DNA of 38,597 bases from positions 1 through 38,597 of the forward strand of contig WELB01000242.1 in assembly GCA_009602725.1 (NCBI GenBank), read 5' to 3'. The translations under genes were made by a program, and so were the position numbers. The notes below the pieces were generated by a model. It worked only from the letters and a program-made list of their open reading frames with translations. It was not told the origin of the DNA and made no database searches. This document shows, piece by piece, positions 1 through 8,687 of this stretch. The DNA is from Spirogloea muscicola. Lineage: Eukaryota; Streptophyta; Zygnematophyceae; Spirogloeales; Spirogloeaceae. Within the stretch, counting starts at the first letter, position 1. Every line of letters begins with the position of its first letter.

Positions 1-91
1 ACATACTGGAGTGGGAGCCACCAACATCTTCATTGTCGGCCTCGCCGCCCGCAGCGCCAAGCAAAGGTGTTGCTGCCATGGTAAGTGTGAG
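1..91 (+). other. Possible internal exon at the left edge
   Basis: The first ~80 bases are open in all three forward frames and run into a good splice donor, GTAAGTGTGAG, at about 81-91. One frame gives a proline/serine-rich stretch (EPPTSSLSASPPAAPSKG). This may be the end of an exon of a gene that starts left of the window. No matching acceptor or downstream exon was found, and no protein family is recognised. The call rests only on the donor match. Confidence 0.2.
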
Positions 92-429
92 TAGGTTCAC
101 TGTGTGCTTGATGTGTCGGCAGCCACCGGCTGGTCAGTCAAGCTAAGCAGGCCAGACGTGCCACCTTCGTCGAGTCTGACCTCGCCCTCAGACGTCTCTG
201 GTACGCGGTTAAACGTAACAGAAGGTAGGGCCCTTGGTGCTCGTCAGGCTGCGCCGACGAATGCACGGGCCGGCGTGGCACGGCTCGGCGGCGGCTTGAA
301 CCCGACACCAGGCCCGCCGTTGAGACCGCCGCCGCCGCCACCATTCTCGTTCTGCCGGCGGTCGGCTGCGACGGCGGCAGGCCTGGCCGGGTGTGCGCCC
401 GGATGGTGGCCCGGCGGCGCCGCAGGCAG

Positions 430-430
430 N

Positions 431-517
<87 letters not shown>

Positions 518-540
518 AGGGAGGGAGGGAGGGAGGGAGA
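430..540. repeat. (GA)n microsatellite passing into a (GGGA)n tract
   Basis: From 431 to about 510 the sequence is an uninterrupted GA dinucleotide repeat; from 511 to 538 it becomes GGGA repeated about seven times. Base 430 is an n, so the repeat border was not resolved and the true length may differ. The GGGA part fits a G-quadruplex motif with one-base loops. Long Arg-Glu or Ser-Leu frames across it are artefacts of the repeat. No gene was recognised in the GC-rich DNA on either side (100-1070). Confidence 0.97.
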
Positions 541-1069
541 AGAGAGTTAGTTGGGGGCCGCGCGGGGGGCAGAGTGGCGGGGAGCGCGGAGGCGGTGCCG
601 AGTATCGCTGGGGAGCGGCAGCTCCCTCGTGACCAGCCGGGCGCTCCTGCGCGACTTGGGGGCTGCTGGCCCTGGAACGCGCGGGGAAGCCCCGTTGACT
701 TCCTGCGGACCCTGCAAGTGCCTGGCTGGGCAACGTCAGCGCGGAGCTAAATAAGAATCGTATGCGGCTGCTGGTATTTAAGAATAAGAGAGAGAAGGCG
801 CGCGGGGCGCATGAAATGAAAGGGAGGCCAATAAGGAAGGCGTCACAAAGGACCACCCCCATCTATCCTTACTTCATGGTTCTAACGGTAGCTACCGTTT
901 GGAATGGTCCTCCATATCCAGCATCTGGCCCGGCTGATCGAGGCGCGCCGTCGCAGTCGTGGGGGCAGCTTGGGGCACACTAGCATTCAGCAGGCAGTAG
1001 TTGCGAATCACAGAATGTGGCTTCAGCTTAGTCTGCATGACTCCCAAGCTCTGGTCATTAATCAGCGTG

Positions 1070-1210
1070 CTAGGCTTGTTCCAAGTCAGGCTACCGGCTT
1101 CTGTGACGGCGCTCTGGCTCCCTTAGAGAGCCTGTCGGAGTGTTCTGTGCTCATTCGTGGGTACTAACGTCAGACTGTTACCTTAGCCACCTAAGAAGTT
1201 AAGCTTCGAA
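1070..1210 (+). mobile_element. Retroelement 3' end fragment, subfamily with IRGY-stop
   Basis: A frame ending in SVLIRGY-stop at 1167 is followed by a tail with ACCTTAGCCACCTAAG. The same organisation and closely similar DNA occur at about 29880-29990, where the frame ends VVLTRGY-stop and the tail reads CACCTTAGGCACCTAAG. It is therefore a dispersed repeat and not a host gene. It belongs to the larger family that shares the Arg-Gly-Tyr-stop end. Confidence 0.6.
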
Positions 1211-1554
1211 TTGGTCCCCACTTTTGCAATAGCTTTTGCATAAAGAGTTTACTGGTTTAGGTTGGCCACCCTTTTTATGCGCACCAAGCGCCTTCTCTCT
1301 CTTGTGCAACTAGTGGGTGGAGAGAACATCGCAGGCGCAGGCGCTATCAGCGACAAAGCAGATAAGCATTGCTGGACACCAATGAGTCAAATATTTTCCA
1401 CGCACATGATGCTCATAAGTGCACCGGCTACATGTAGGTTGTCAAGTCAATGTGACTTGCCTTCAGCATGATTGGATGGACAAGTAGGCTGTACACCATA
1501 GCTTGGTCACGTTGGTCATGAATTGCTGACATCCCCACCCATGCATTAGCTTTC

Positions 1555-1686
1555 TTGCTGAGCATACAGGAGCTTCGAAAGAAGCTCTCATAAACATTGA
1601 ATGATGGTATTATAGTGCAATTGCTGAGCATACAGGAGCTTCGAAAGAAGCTCTCATAAACATTGAATGATGGTAGTATAGTGCAA
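1555..1686 (+). repeat. 66-bp tandem duplication with internal hairpin
   Basis: Two head-to-tail 66-base units, 1555-1620 and 1621-1686, differ at about one position. Each contains the short inverted repeat AGCTTCGAAAGAAGCT. A small frame on the minus strand repeats its own residues because of the duplication and is not taken as a gene. Flanking DNA at 1210-1550 holds nothing recognisable. Confidence 0.95.
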
Positions 1687-1809
1687 CAGCAGTTTGGGCT
1701 GGGAAAGCACCTCACTAGATGCTGTGCTCTGATGAACCAGCGGATGGGCTGGGTAACCACCCTAACTCAGCCTTGTGGCTCATGGAAGCGCTCCCTAAAG
1801 AAAGAAAGC

Positions 1810-1890
1810 AAGCTATCAGAAGAGAATGCGGCTAATGACATAAAAAGAGCGGCTTTAAGAGCCAGCCAGGTGCACAGAGACAGGGCGAGG
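1810..1890 (-). repeat. Dispersed tail repeat (GCCAGCCAGRTGCAYA type)
   Basis: The segment contains GAATGCGGCTAATGACATAA followed by GAGCCAGCCAGGTGCACAG. Related copies lie at about 4845-4895, 24560-24635, 24912-24985 and 26060-26130. In other copies this segment lies just 3' of a retroelement frame end, so this is probably a retroelement tail left without its coding end. Confidence 0.55.
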
Positions 1891-2029
1891 GCTGTGGAAT
1901 GCCAGCCCGAATGGGTTCAAGGTATCCCTAAGGAAAGAGGTGCCCAGGTACATTGGGCTTCTTTCCCAGTTCGGATCTGAGGCGACCGCTGATCCGGTGC
2001 GCCCTAGCTATGGCTGCCAATCTCTTAGT

Positions 2030-2200
2030 GAGGGGCGGAGCCTGCTGTATGTGTGACGTGTGGATAAGTGAAGGCGGAGCTTCTGCTGTATGTGTGACTG
2101 TGTAACTGTTTGAGTGGGTGGCTAAGTGAGGCGGAAGCGTGTGCTGTCTGTATGACTGTGTGGCTGATCTCTGAGTGAGGGCGGAATATGTGTGCGGCCA
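2030..2200 (+). repeat. Degenerate ~60-bp tandem repeat, about three units
   Basis: The motif GTGAGGCGGA / GTGAAGGCGGA recurs at about 2030, 2070, 2127 and 2176, each time followed by a variant of GCTGTATGTGTGACTGTGTG. The units are imperfect and vary in length. No coding function is supported. From 2200 to about 2860 I recognise no gene. Confidence 0.7.
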
Positions 2201-2869
2201 TGAGCAAAATTGCGTCTAAACCGCCGAGACGAGGGCGGTCTGCTGGTCCTCCGGAGAAAGAAGGACGTCCACTTGCGGACTCTGAGTGGAGCAGACAAGA
2301 AGCGGAAGCTGCTGAATGTGATCGACAGAAGCAACGTTAGGAGCTGTCATGCGCGAGGCCCGTCAATTTCTAAATGGCGTCGATTAGTCTATGTAGAGTG
2401 CGTCAGACAACGGTCAGATGCAGAAGGCGGTCCTTAGAGCCTAGTGAGAGCTGGTATGTAAGCTTTTGTTGAAAGCAAACTATCTGATAGAAATACTCAC
2501 AGCAAGCTTAAGAAGTAAGCTTCGCGTTGCTGCTTGAAACGCTCCCGCTCGAAGATTGTGGTCAAGGTCACTGCGCTCCAAGCCACAAGGAGATTTGTTG
2601 ACGTTGCAGCAAAGTCAAAGTCAGATACAGAAAACAATAGGACACAGGAGTTGCTTTGGACTCCACTGTGCCCATAAGCATCCCATTGGCACAAAACAGT
2701 GCCTAGAGGCTGGGTCAAGCACAGGAGATTGAGATTGACAAGCTTGGTTATGTAAAGGGTAATTCTCCTGTCAGCCGATTGCCCTACAGGTACCTGGAAC
2801 AATGCCTAGCAAGTGGCATCTCAAGATTGGCAACGCATGTAAGAAAGCAGGCTATCGACTTCCAAGCAT

Positions 2870-3110
2870 AGGGAAAACCACCTCAAGAAATCTGGCTTTG
2901 CACCAGAAAGCTGGGCGAGCTTTAGTTGGTGGCAGAAGGGCTTCGAACGAGCAATTTGGTATTCAAGCATCGTTTAGCAACCTTTATGTATTGACCCGTG
3001 GTTACTGAGCGGGTCAGTCTGCAGTGGGTGATGTACGTCATTAGATGTACTTGCCTTTGTACTTGGCCATTCCGGCCTTTGTTTGTTTCAATTACACGCA
3101 AACTTTCACC
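2870..3110 (+). mobile_element. Retroelement 3' end, LTRGY-stop, 'TTGTACTTGGCCA' tail
   Basis: A frame runs AGRALVGGRRAS then YVLTRGY-stop at 3008, followed by a tail with TTGTACTTGGCCATTC and a stretch like GCCTTTGTTTGTTTC. The segment at 25425-25610 is a close copy of both the frame end and the tail. The coding end resembles the RAGRALAAA...LLTRGY end of copies elsewhere in the window (24.0, 28.8, 37.3 and 38.3 kb). The fragment is 5'-truncated. Confidence 0.75.
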
Positions 3111-3758
3111 TGAAGGGGGGTGGCACGGGAAGCACTAGGAGTCGGAGCAGAGGCCGGACGGGCAGTTCGGATCAGGAAAGCCCAGAGAGAGAGGCGCAGC
3201 CCTGCTGCTGCCTGTTGCCGCAGCCCGTCGCCGGCAGATCGCTGCCGGCTCGCTGCGAGGCGTCCGTGGCTGGCCCTCGGTGGACTAGTCGCTGGCTGGT
3301 GCCCAGGAGGTGGAGTTGCTGCCTGATGGCCACGCCACAGGACCAAGTCTTCATCTGCACAGATGCGCGAGTGCGTCTTCGATATTCTGCCAGAGCGGCT
3401 ACGTGGTACTGCAGTCAGGGCAGCAATCGCAAATTTGCTCCCGGTGGCACGACCATCGGCATCGGCTGCCGGATTTTCCTTCACACGCTGTACCACGTCT
3501 GTCGTATTATCGCCCACCTGAGAGTGGGAGCTGAAAGCGGCAGCCGCTGGGCGGTGAAGGTTAGTCATTCAACCAAGATCGGCTTTGTGCTCCGGTCTTG
3601 GACCTTCTCTGCAGTTTCCTGTCTGCCTTGCTATTTGGAGGTACGGGTTAGCGCGCTGTTCTGCTTGCTCGCTTGCTCGTGCGCACCAGTATCGCGTTGT
3701 CCTGCATTCAGTATGGAGACGTGATTTGCTGACCAGTAGAATGTAAATTGATTCCTCA

Positions 3759-4110
3759 GTGTTTCCCCTGAAAGGCATGGAGTCACACAACTCCAGTGCG
3801 CGCCCCAGCCCTCCTCGGCCGGTGGTACAACCGACTGAAGTGAAGGACTTGGCAAATGAGCTGGCACAACTTTGGACGGCTTCCGGTCATGGTGGCCTGT
3901 CGCCAGAGGATGTGTGGCGAGTTGTGCTCCTCACGGAGCATCTAAAGGCAGCCAAGGCCGCATTGGACCCTGCCTTACACGCCCTGCTGCGGGCGTTGTG
4001 CAGGGAGGTGCAGGCCTCGCTCAATCGGTTTGGTATTGCTGAGTGTCCGCTGAAGCGGGTCATTGGCCAAGTGTATGGTTTGCACCACGGCCAGAGCCAG
4101 GCGGATACCC
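3759..4110 (+). pseudogene. Unrecognised frame in left palindrome arm
   Basis: The frame begins MFPLKGMESHNSSARPSPP and continues as a helical-looking stretch with DLANELAQLW, LLTEHLKAAKAAL, LLRALCREVQASL and LKRVIGQVYGLHHG. After the centre it reads into the complementary arm, so the last ~50 residues of the open frame are an artefact of the palindrome. It could be part of a Gag-like or other element protein, but no diagnostic motif is visible. A copy in the other arm shares most residues. Confidence 0.4.
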
Positions 4111-4119
4111 TTCACGGTT

Positions 4120-4490
4120 CGGCCCGCCTGGCTCTGGCCGTGGTGCAACCCATGCACTTGGCTCATGACCCGTTTCAGCCGGCGCTCGGTGGTACCCAAC
4201 CGATTTCGCATGGCCTGCACCTCCTCGCACAACGCCCCCAACAGGCCGTGTGAGGCAGGGTCCATCACAGCTATCGCCGCCTCCAGGTGCTCCGTGAGGG
4301 TGCGACTCGGCGCAGGTCCACAGGCGACAGGCCCCCTTGGCCGAAAGCCGTCCGAAGTTGCCAGCTCATTCGCTAAGTTCTCCATTTCAGCAGGTTGTAC
4401 CGTTGGCCGAGGAGGGCTGGGACGTGCAATGGAGTTGCATGACTCCATGCCTTCCAGGGGAAAGCACTGAGGGATCAATCGAGGTTCCAC
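4120..4490 (-). pseudogene. Unrecognised frame in right palindrome arm (inverted paralogue)
   Basis: This is the minus-strand counterpart of the frame at 3759-4110, with CFPLEGMESCNSIARPSPP, ENLANELA, LTEHLEAAIAVMDPA, LLGALCEEVQAM and LKRVMSQVHGLHHG. It has scattered substitutions and one length change around the DGFRPRGPVACGPAPSRT segment. The coding pattern is partly conserved between arms, which suggests the source was once a gene, but neither arm has a convincing start, end or domain. Confidence 0.4.
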
Positions 4491-4809
4491 TAGTCAGCAC
4501 GTCAAGACAAATACCCCAATACGATGCCCACCAACAACCGAGCAAGCAAGACAGCGCGCTAAGCCGTACCTTCAGACAGCAAGGCAGACAAGAAACCGCA
4601 GAGAAGGTTTTAGACTGGAGAACAAACCCGACCTTGGTTGAACGACTAACCTTCACCGCCCAGCGGCTGCCGGTTTCAGCTCCCACTCTCAGGTGGGCTA
4701 TCGGCCGACAGACGTGGTACGCGTGTGAAGGAGATCCGGCAGCCGATGCCGGTGGTCGTGGCGCCGGGAGCTGATTGCCGCCCGACTGCAGTACCACGTA
4801 GCCGCTCTG

Positions 4810-4985
4810 GCAAATGAACAGGAACAAGTGGCTGCTGATAGTAGAAGAGCAGCTGTGACAGCCAGCCAGATGCATACAGGTGTTCATGACGGAGCCACAG
4901 GCTAGGCAGCCAGGGCGCTCTTAATAATCCCGTGTCAGCAGTAGGAAGTCAAATGAGCTGAGGGGAGGAAGAGCAATTGACGAAG
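4810..4985 (-). mobile_element. Retroelement tail inserted in the right palindrome arm
   Basis: The left arm has no counterpart to this ~175-base stretch. Read on the minus strand it ends a frame as FDFLLLTRDY-stop and continues into a tail with GAACACCTGTATGCATCTGG. The frame end matches the Leu-Thr-Arg-Gly-Tyr-stop signature with Asp for Gly, and the tail recurs at 24560-24635, 24912-24985 and 26060-26130. It is best read as an insertion after the palindrome formed. Confidence 0.65.
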
Positions 4986-5264
4986 AAGCACCCGCGCATC
5001 TGCGCAGTGGACGACTTGGCCCTGTGGCGCGGCCGTCAGGCAGCGACTCCACTTCCTGGGCACCAGCCAGCGACTAGCCCACTAAGGGCCAGCCACGGAC
5101 GCCTCGCAGCGCGCCGGCAGCGATCTGCCGGCGACGGGCAGCAGGCGGCAGCTGGCAGCAGCAGGGCTGTGCCTCTCTCTCTTGGGGCTTCACTGATCCG
5201 AGCTGCTCCCGACTCCTAGTGCTTCCCGCGCCAACCCCCCTCCAGGGGCGTATGGGGGTCGCCC

Positions 5265-5412
5265 CAAAGCCCCACCCGAGGGGCGGGCCACCCGAGGCCC
5301 ACCCCGAGGGGCGGATCTGAGGAGGGGAAGGCCCACCCCGAGGGGCGGGCCGCACGAGACGCACCCCGAGGGGCGGACCTGTCGGAAGGCCCACCCCGAG
5401 AGGCGGACCAAG
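5265..5412. repeat. GC-rich minisatellite, about five units of ~30 bp
   Basis: The core CCCACCCCGAGGGGCGG recurs about five times at roughly 30-base spacing, with variable spacer length. CCCCGAGGGG is close to self-complementary. The array lies directly outside the right palindrome arm and directly before a retroelement end. Gly/Pro/Arg-rich frames on both strands are by-products. Confidence 0.85.
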
Positions 5413-5600
5413 TTTCTCTGACCTGCGGCTGCTTAGCAGGGGTTACTGAGTGCTTCGTAGCTGCTTAGTTCTCTTTGTGCTTGTTTTTCTCAGTGCTTCC
5501 CCTGGCCCCTTGTCGTACTTTGTTCATTGTTTTTGGGCTGGCCTTTCCCAGCCCCTATCCTCTATGGGCGAGCCCTTCTCTTTATAAGGCGCCAGGGTGG
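5412..5600 (+). mobile_element. Retroelement 3' end with hairpin tail
   Basis: A short frame FSDLRLLSRGY-stop (stop near 5450) is followed by the common tail: GTGCTTCGTAGCTGCTTAG, GCTTCCCCTGGCCCCTTG, TTTTTGGGCTGGCCTTTCCC and ATGGGCGAGCCCTTC. Only the last residues of the coding end remain. Similar tails follow the frame ends at 24151 (plus) and 28711 (minus). Confidence 0.75.
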
Positions 5601-5734
5601 ACACCGAGCCACCGGGACCCCGTGCGGGATCACCTGGCCAGGCCATGTCGGTCACGTGCCAATCAGGTAAGTGTAACCACCCGGGTGAACGCCTCGAGAC
5701 AAAAGTCAAAGTTGAAAGTCAAACTACACTGCCG

Positions 5735-6066
5735 GTGACGGGACCGTTGTGCTGGCAATCAATGTTGACGGCGAGCTTGGGAGTCAGTTGCAGAGCCTCC
5801 TTCGACGGCTTCCGCGTTGTGCGATCACCCAACGCGAGATCCGCAAGGTGAGCAGCTTGGCCGCTGGGTCGCTCGCCCAGGTGCTGCGCCTCCAGTCTCT
5901 CTCCAGCATTTACTGGCTTTTGCAGTGTATGTGCAGCAGGCCGCGCTGTGTCTGCTGCTTTCAAAGTCCCTTCATGGTGACAGTTCTCTGGCTGAAAGAT
6001 ACTCTGATTGCGGCTGTTGACAAGGGGTCACTGAGCATCCATCGCTATAGCAACTTGCATAGCTGA
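5735..6066 (+). pseudogene. Diverged relative of the retroelement C-terminal domain
   Basis: The frame contains NVDGELGSQLQSLLRRL, then VSSLAAGSLAQVLRLQSL. This parallels the DVRGAFGSRWLDLLQRLA...AAGSLAQVLRMRL arrangement of the copies at 37.0 and 38.1 kb. After the match it runs into unrelated residues and a stop at 6066. I read it as a highly diverged and decayed copy. A chance likeness in the first half is possible; the GSLAQVLRL match is the stronger part. Confidence 0.45.
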
Positions 6067-7800
6067 GTAATCGATTTCCGGCCCCTTCAGACCTTGTCCA
6101 TCCTTTTTAGGTGACCATTTACAGCCATTGCCTCCTCAGGAGAAGCTCTGTCCAGGCTCGGTCCGAGTGGTCCAGGACGCGCTGGGCGGCTGGCTCGGAC
6201 GCTCCAGGCGGCCTGCCATGCTCGGCAATGCTCGACCGCATGGAAAGATTGAGACAGCCGTTATTCTCCTCAGGCACGCCCCGCCCAGAATGGGCCTCGG
6301 GGTGACTCCCACACAATCTAGAGGGGGGTGTCACGTAGAATTCTTGAAAGAAGTGCCGGACCAGACTGGGGAGGCGTTGCAGGCTCAGAGAGAGGGGCAC
6401 AGCCCTGCTGCTTATGACCATCGCCGCGCATTGCTGGCACTCTTCGCAAGTGACTTGTGGCTGCGCCATCTGATTGCTGGCGTGTGCCAAGAGGTGAAGT
6501 CGCCGATTGGGTTGTGTGCATCGTGCTTCACTGTGTAGTGTGCTTTGAGACCAGCATCGACCTACATTCTAGATCATGCAGTGAGTACTCCAGAGCAAAA
6601 GCATCTGCAGCAATACTTGACCCCCTGTGACGACCTTTACCAACATCCATGATTGCAAAATTTCTCGCTTCTGTTGATATTATACACTTTTGAGCTCCGC
6701 CATCAGTGCTGGTGTTCAAAGACGCAGCGCGCACAGAATTGCTGCAAGCCGCAGCCGCCACTGTCACGCCTTGCGGGGATTCGCTGCAACTCCCGTGTGG
6801 AGCCGCTGCCGCCGCCGCTGCCGCTGCTGCCGCTGTGGCTGCTGCTGGCAACATCACCACGCGACCCCCGTACTACCGTGCTAGCAGCGCGCTCTGCTGG
6901 GCTGGCGGGGATCGGTGGCGTACGCCCCAGTGAGTGCAAGGGGGCCAACCCCTCTAGGCCCTCAAACCCCTGAACCCGGCCGGCACGCCCCAGCGCTGCC
7001 AGCCTGGTTCTCATGGGTCGGCGCCAACCCAACGGTGGAGATCAAATCGATCCACCAACCGCTGGAACCACCGGACTCCCTAGCTCCCTAGCTTGTACTT
7101 GGCCATACTGGCCTTCGATTGTTTCAAATACACGAAATTTTCCTAGCTCAGGGATAAACCCTGAGCTTCTCAGTACCCCGCTGACGCTCCACTGTGTGTG
7201 GGCCTCATAATGCGCGCATGGAGGTGATACCGCGCGGCTCCACACACAGTTCTAGAACCTAGATCAGACGAGCTAGCAAGAGCAAGAGTCTCATAGACTT
7301 CTCACAACAGACTTGAAGTGTTTACCTTGGGCTGAACACATAACGTCACGCCCAATCTGAAAGGAGCCCTTTTCTCTCGGAGGACCTCAATAAAGTGGTG
7401 CACTGGAGCTTTGGCTTAGCGTGGCTTGGCCATGCATTGTATCAGATTGATTGGCTGGGTTGACGGCCTTCAATTCAAACACCTTCAAATAACACGGGGC
7501 GATGGCTGTAATAAGGCCAGCTCAGAGACGGATAGACCGCCTTTCTCTTCCTGAGATAATTGAGGCGGGGTAAGAGGCTCCGCCAGGAGGGCAATCGCTG
7601 TAGATGGCCAGCCGAAGAGATTACCACAAACAATCGGGCAAGTAAAGTGTTGCGAGGAGTGTTGAAGACGCGGGGCTGCTGTGAAAGCCTGCCGAGTGGA
7701 CTCAAAAAAGTTGCCCGAGTGAGTCTAAACTGCGAGCCGCCGCTCACAGTGGGCTTGAGCCGCACTTTGGGCGGCTCAAGCGCAGTTGGTACCCCCGTGT
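6066..7800. other. No recognised gene; GC-rich and triplet-repeat DNA
   Basis: I see no supported gene here. At about 6785-6850 a run of GCC/GCT/GCTG triplets produces poly-Ala, poly-Leu or poly-Cys frames in different frames, which argues against coding. At about 7090-7140 there is a copy of the TTGTACTTGGCCATACTGGC tail seen at 3050 and 25570, so part of the region is retroelement debris. Frames at 6111-6538 match nothing known to me. Confidence 0.6.
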
Positions 7801-7834
7801 TGGCAGCAAGGTAAATATTCGTCTCAAGAGGAGG

Positions 7835-8330
7835 CATTGGCTGCGAAAGGCCAGCCCAAAATGATGGACAAGGTACCGTGAGCAGGACCGCGGAAAATTT
7901 CTCAGCAAAGCAAGTGGCTACAATAGATGCCTCTCAAGAAGCTCTATGCAACAGCCGCAAATTGGAAAGAACAGCAGTGAAGGCAGTGTGCAGTCAGATG
8001 AGCTGAGGGAGGGGTAGGAGGATCTTTGATGGCTCAGCCGCACCTGGCTGGTACTGCATTGGTCGAAAGGCCTCTTCGCAGGGCAGCTCTTCAAATTTGA
8101 CATGCAATGGCTGTGAGAGGCCAGCCCAGAACGGGGCGCTATCGGGGGTGCCACGAGAAGAAGTGGTACTCCCAATGGGGGCAAGGGCTGCGAAAAGCCA
8201 GCCCAAAAGAATTGACAAAGGTTCGAAGGGGCCTAAGAGCGTTGAGCAGCTACGAAGGGGCCTGAGGATGCGATAGGAAAAACAGGGGGAGGATGGATCA
8301 CTCAGTAATTACGAGTGAGGAGAGCCACGA
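7835..8330 (-). mobile_element. Retroelement tails upstream of the MLO-like gene
   Basis: Three minus-strand tail segments of the type GGCTGYGAAAAGCCAGCCCA occur at about 7845, 8110 and 8190. The outermost is followed by GTTCGAAGGGGCCTAAG and AGCTACGAAGGGGCCTGAG. At 8300-8340 the minus strand reads ALLTRNY-stop, a variant of the LLTRGY-stop end. The first exon of the MLO-like gene begins about 350 bases further right, so this debris lies in or near its promoter. Confidence 0.7.
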
Positions 8331-8687
8331 GCGGCACGGGGGGTGCGCCGGAGGCGTCAGGTGACGTCAGATGGCCGGATGCCGAATGGAAGGTTTGTGT
8401 TTTCCTGCTCCTCTGGACCTTGTTCAGTCTCCTGGAGAAGTCACGGATAGTAGCTTCGTGTTCTCGGCGACTTCCGATCCTTTTCAGGCCCTGTTCCTTC
8501 CTTGGGCGCACAGCCATTCCCGTACAGTGGGAGAGCAGTTTCTTTTCTAAGAGCCCACCAGTGTGGCTTGGGCACATACAGGCCGCTTGCCAGTACTCGA
8601 TGGCAGGGCACCTGCCCCACGTATAACCTGCCCCGCCCAAACAGGCCCCCCCTGGACTGCGTAGCTCCCAGCGGCGGGGCTCGCGGG

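Larger units (their letters stand above)
3113..5240. repeat. 2.1-kb imperfect palindrome (two ~1-kb inverted arms)
   Basis: The arms are about 3113-4104 and 4124-5240. The outer ends match (GAAGCACTAGGAGTCGG on the left; its complement CTCCTAGTGCTTC on the right). The centre is a perfect 24-base inverted repeat, 4081-4104 against 4124-4147, around a 19-base loop. Both arms carry the same diverged frame: SSARPSPPRP...DLANELA...LLTEHLKAA...LHHGQSQA from 3759 on the plus strand, and a paralogue from about 4460 on the minus strand. They converge at the centre. The right arm carries an extra ~175 bases at about 4810-4985. The encoded protein family is not recognised. Fold-back element or inverted duplication of a retroelement internal region are both possible. 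Confidence 0.9.

Noticed and set aside
391-750. Frames of ~40 alternating Arg-Glu or Ser-Leu residues
   Set aside because: They are translations of the GA microsatellite, open in every frame, and include an undetermined base.
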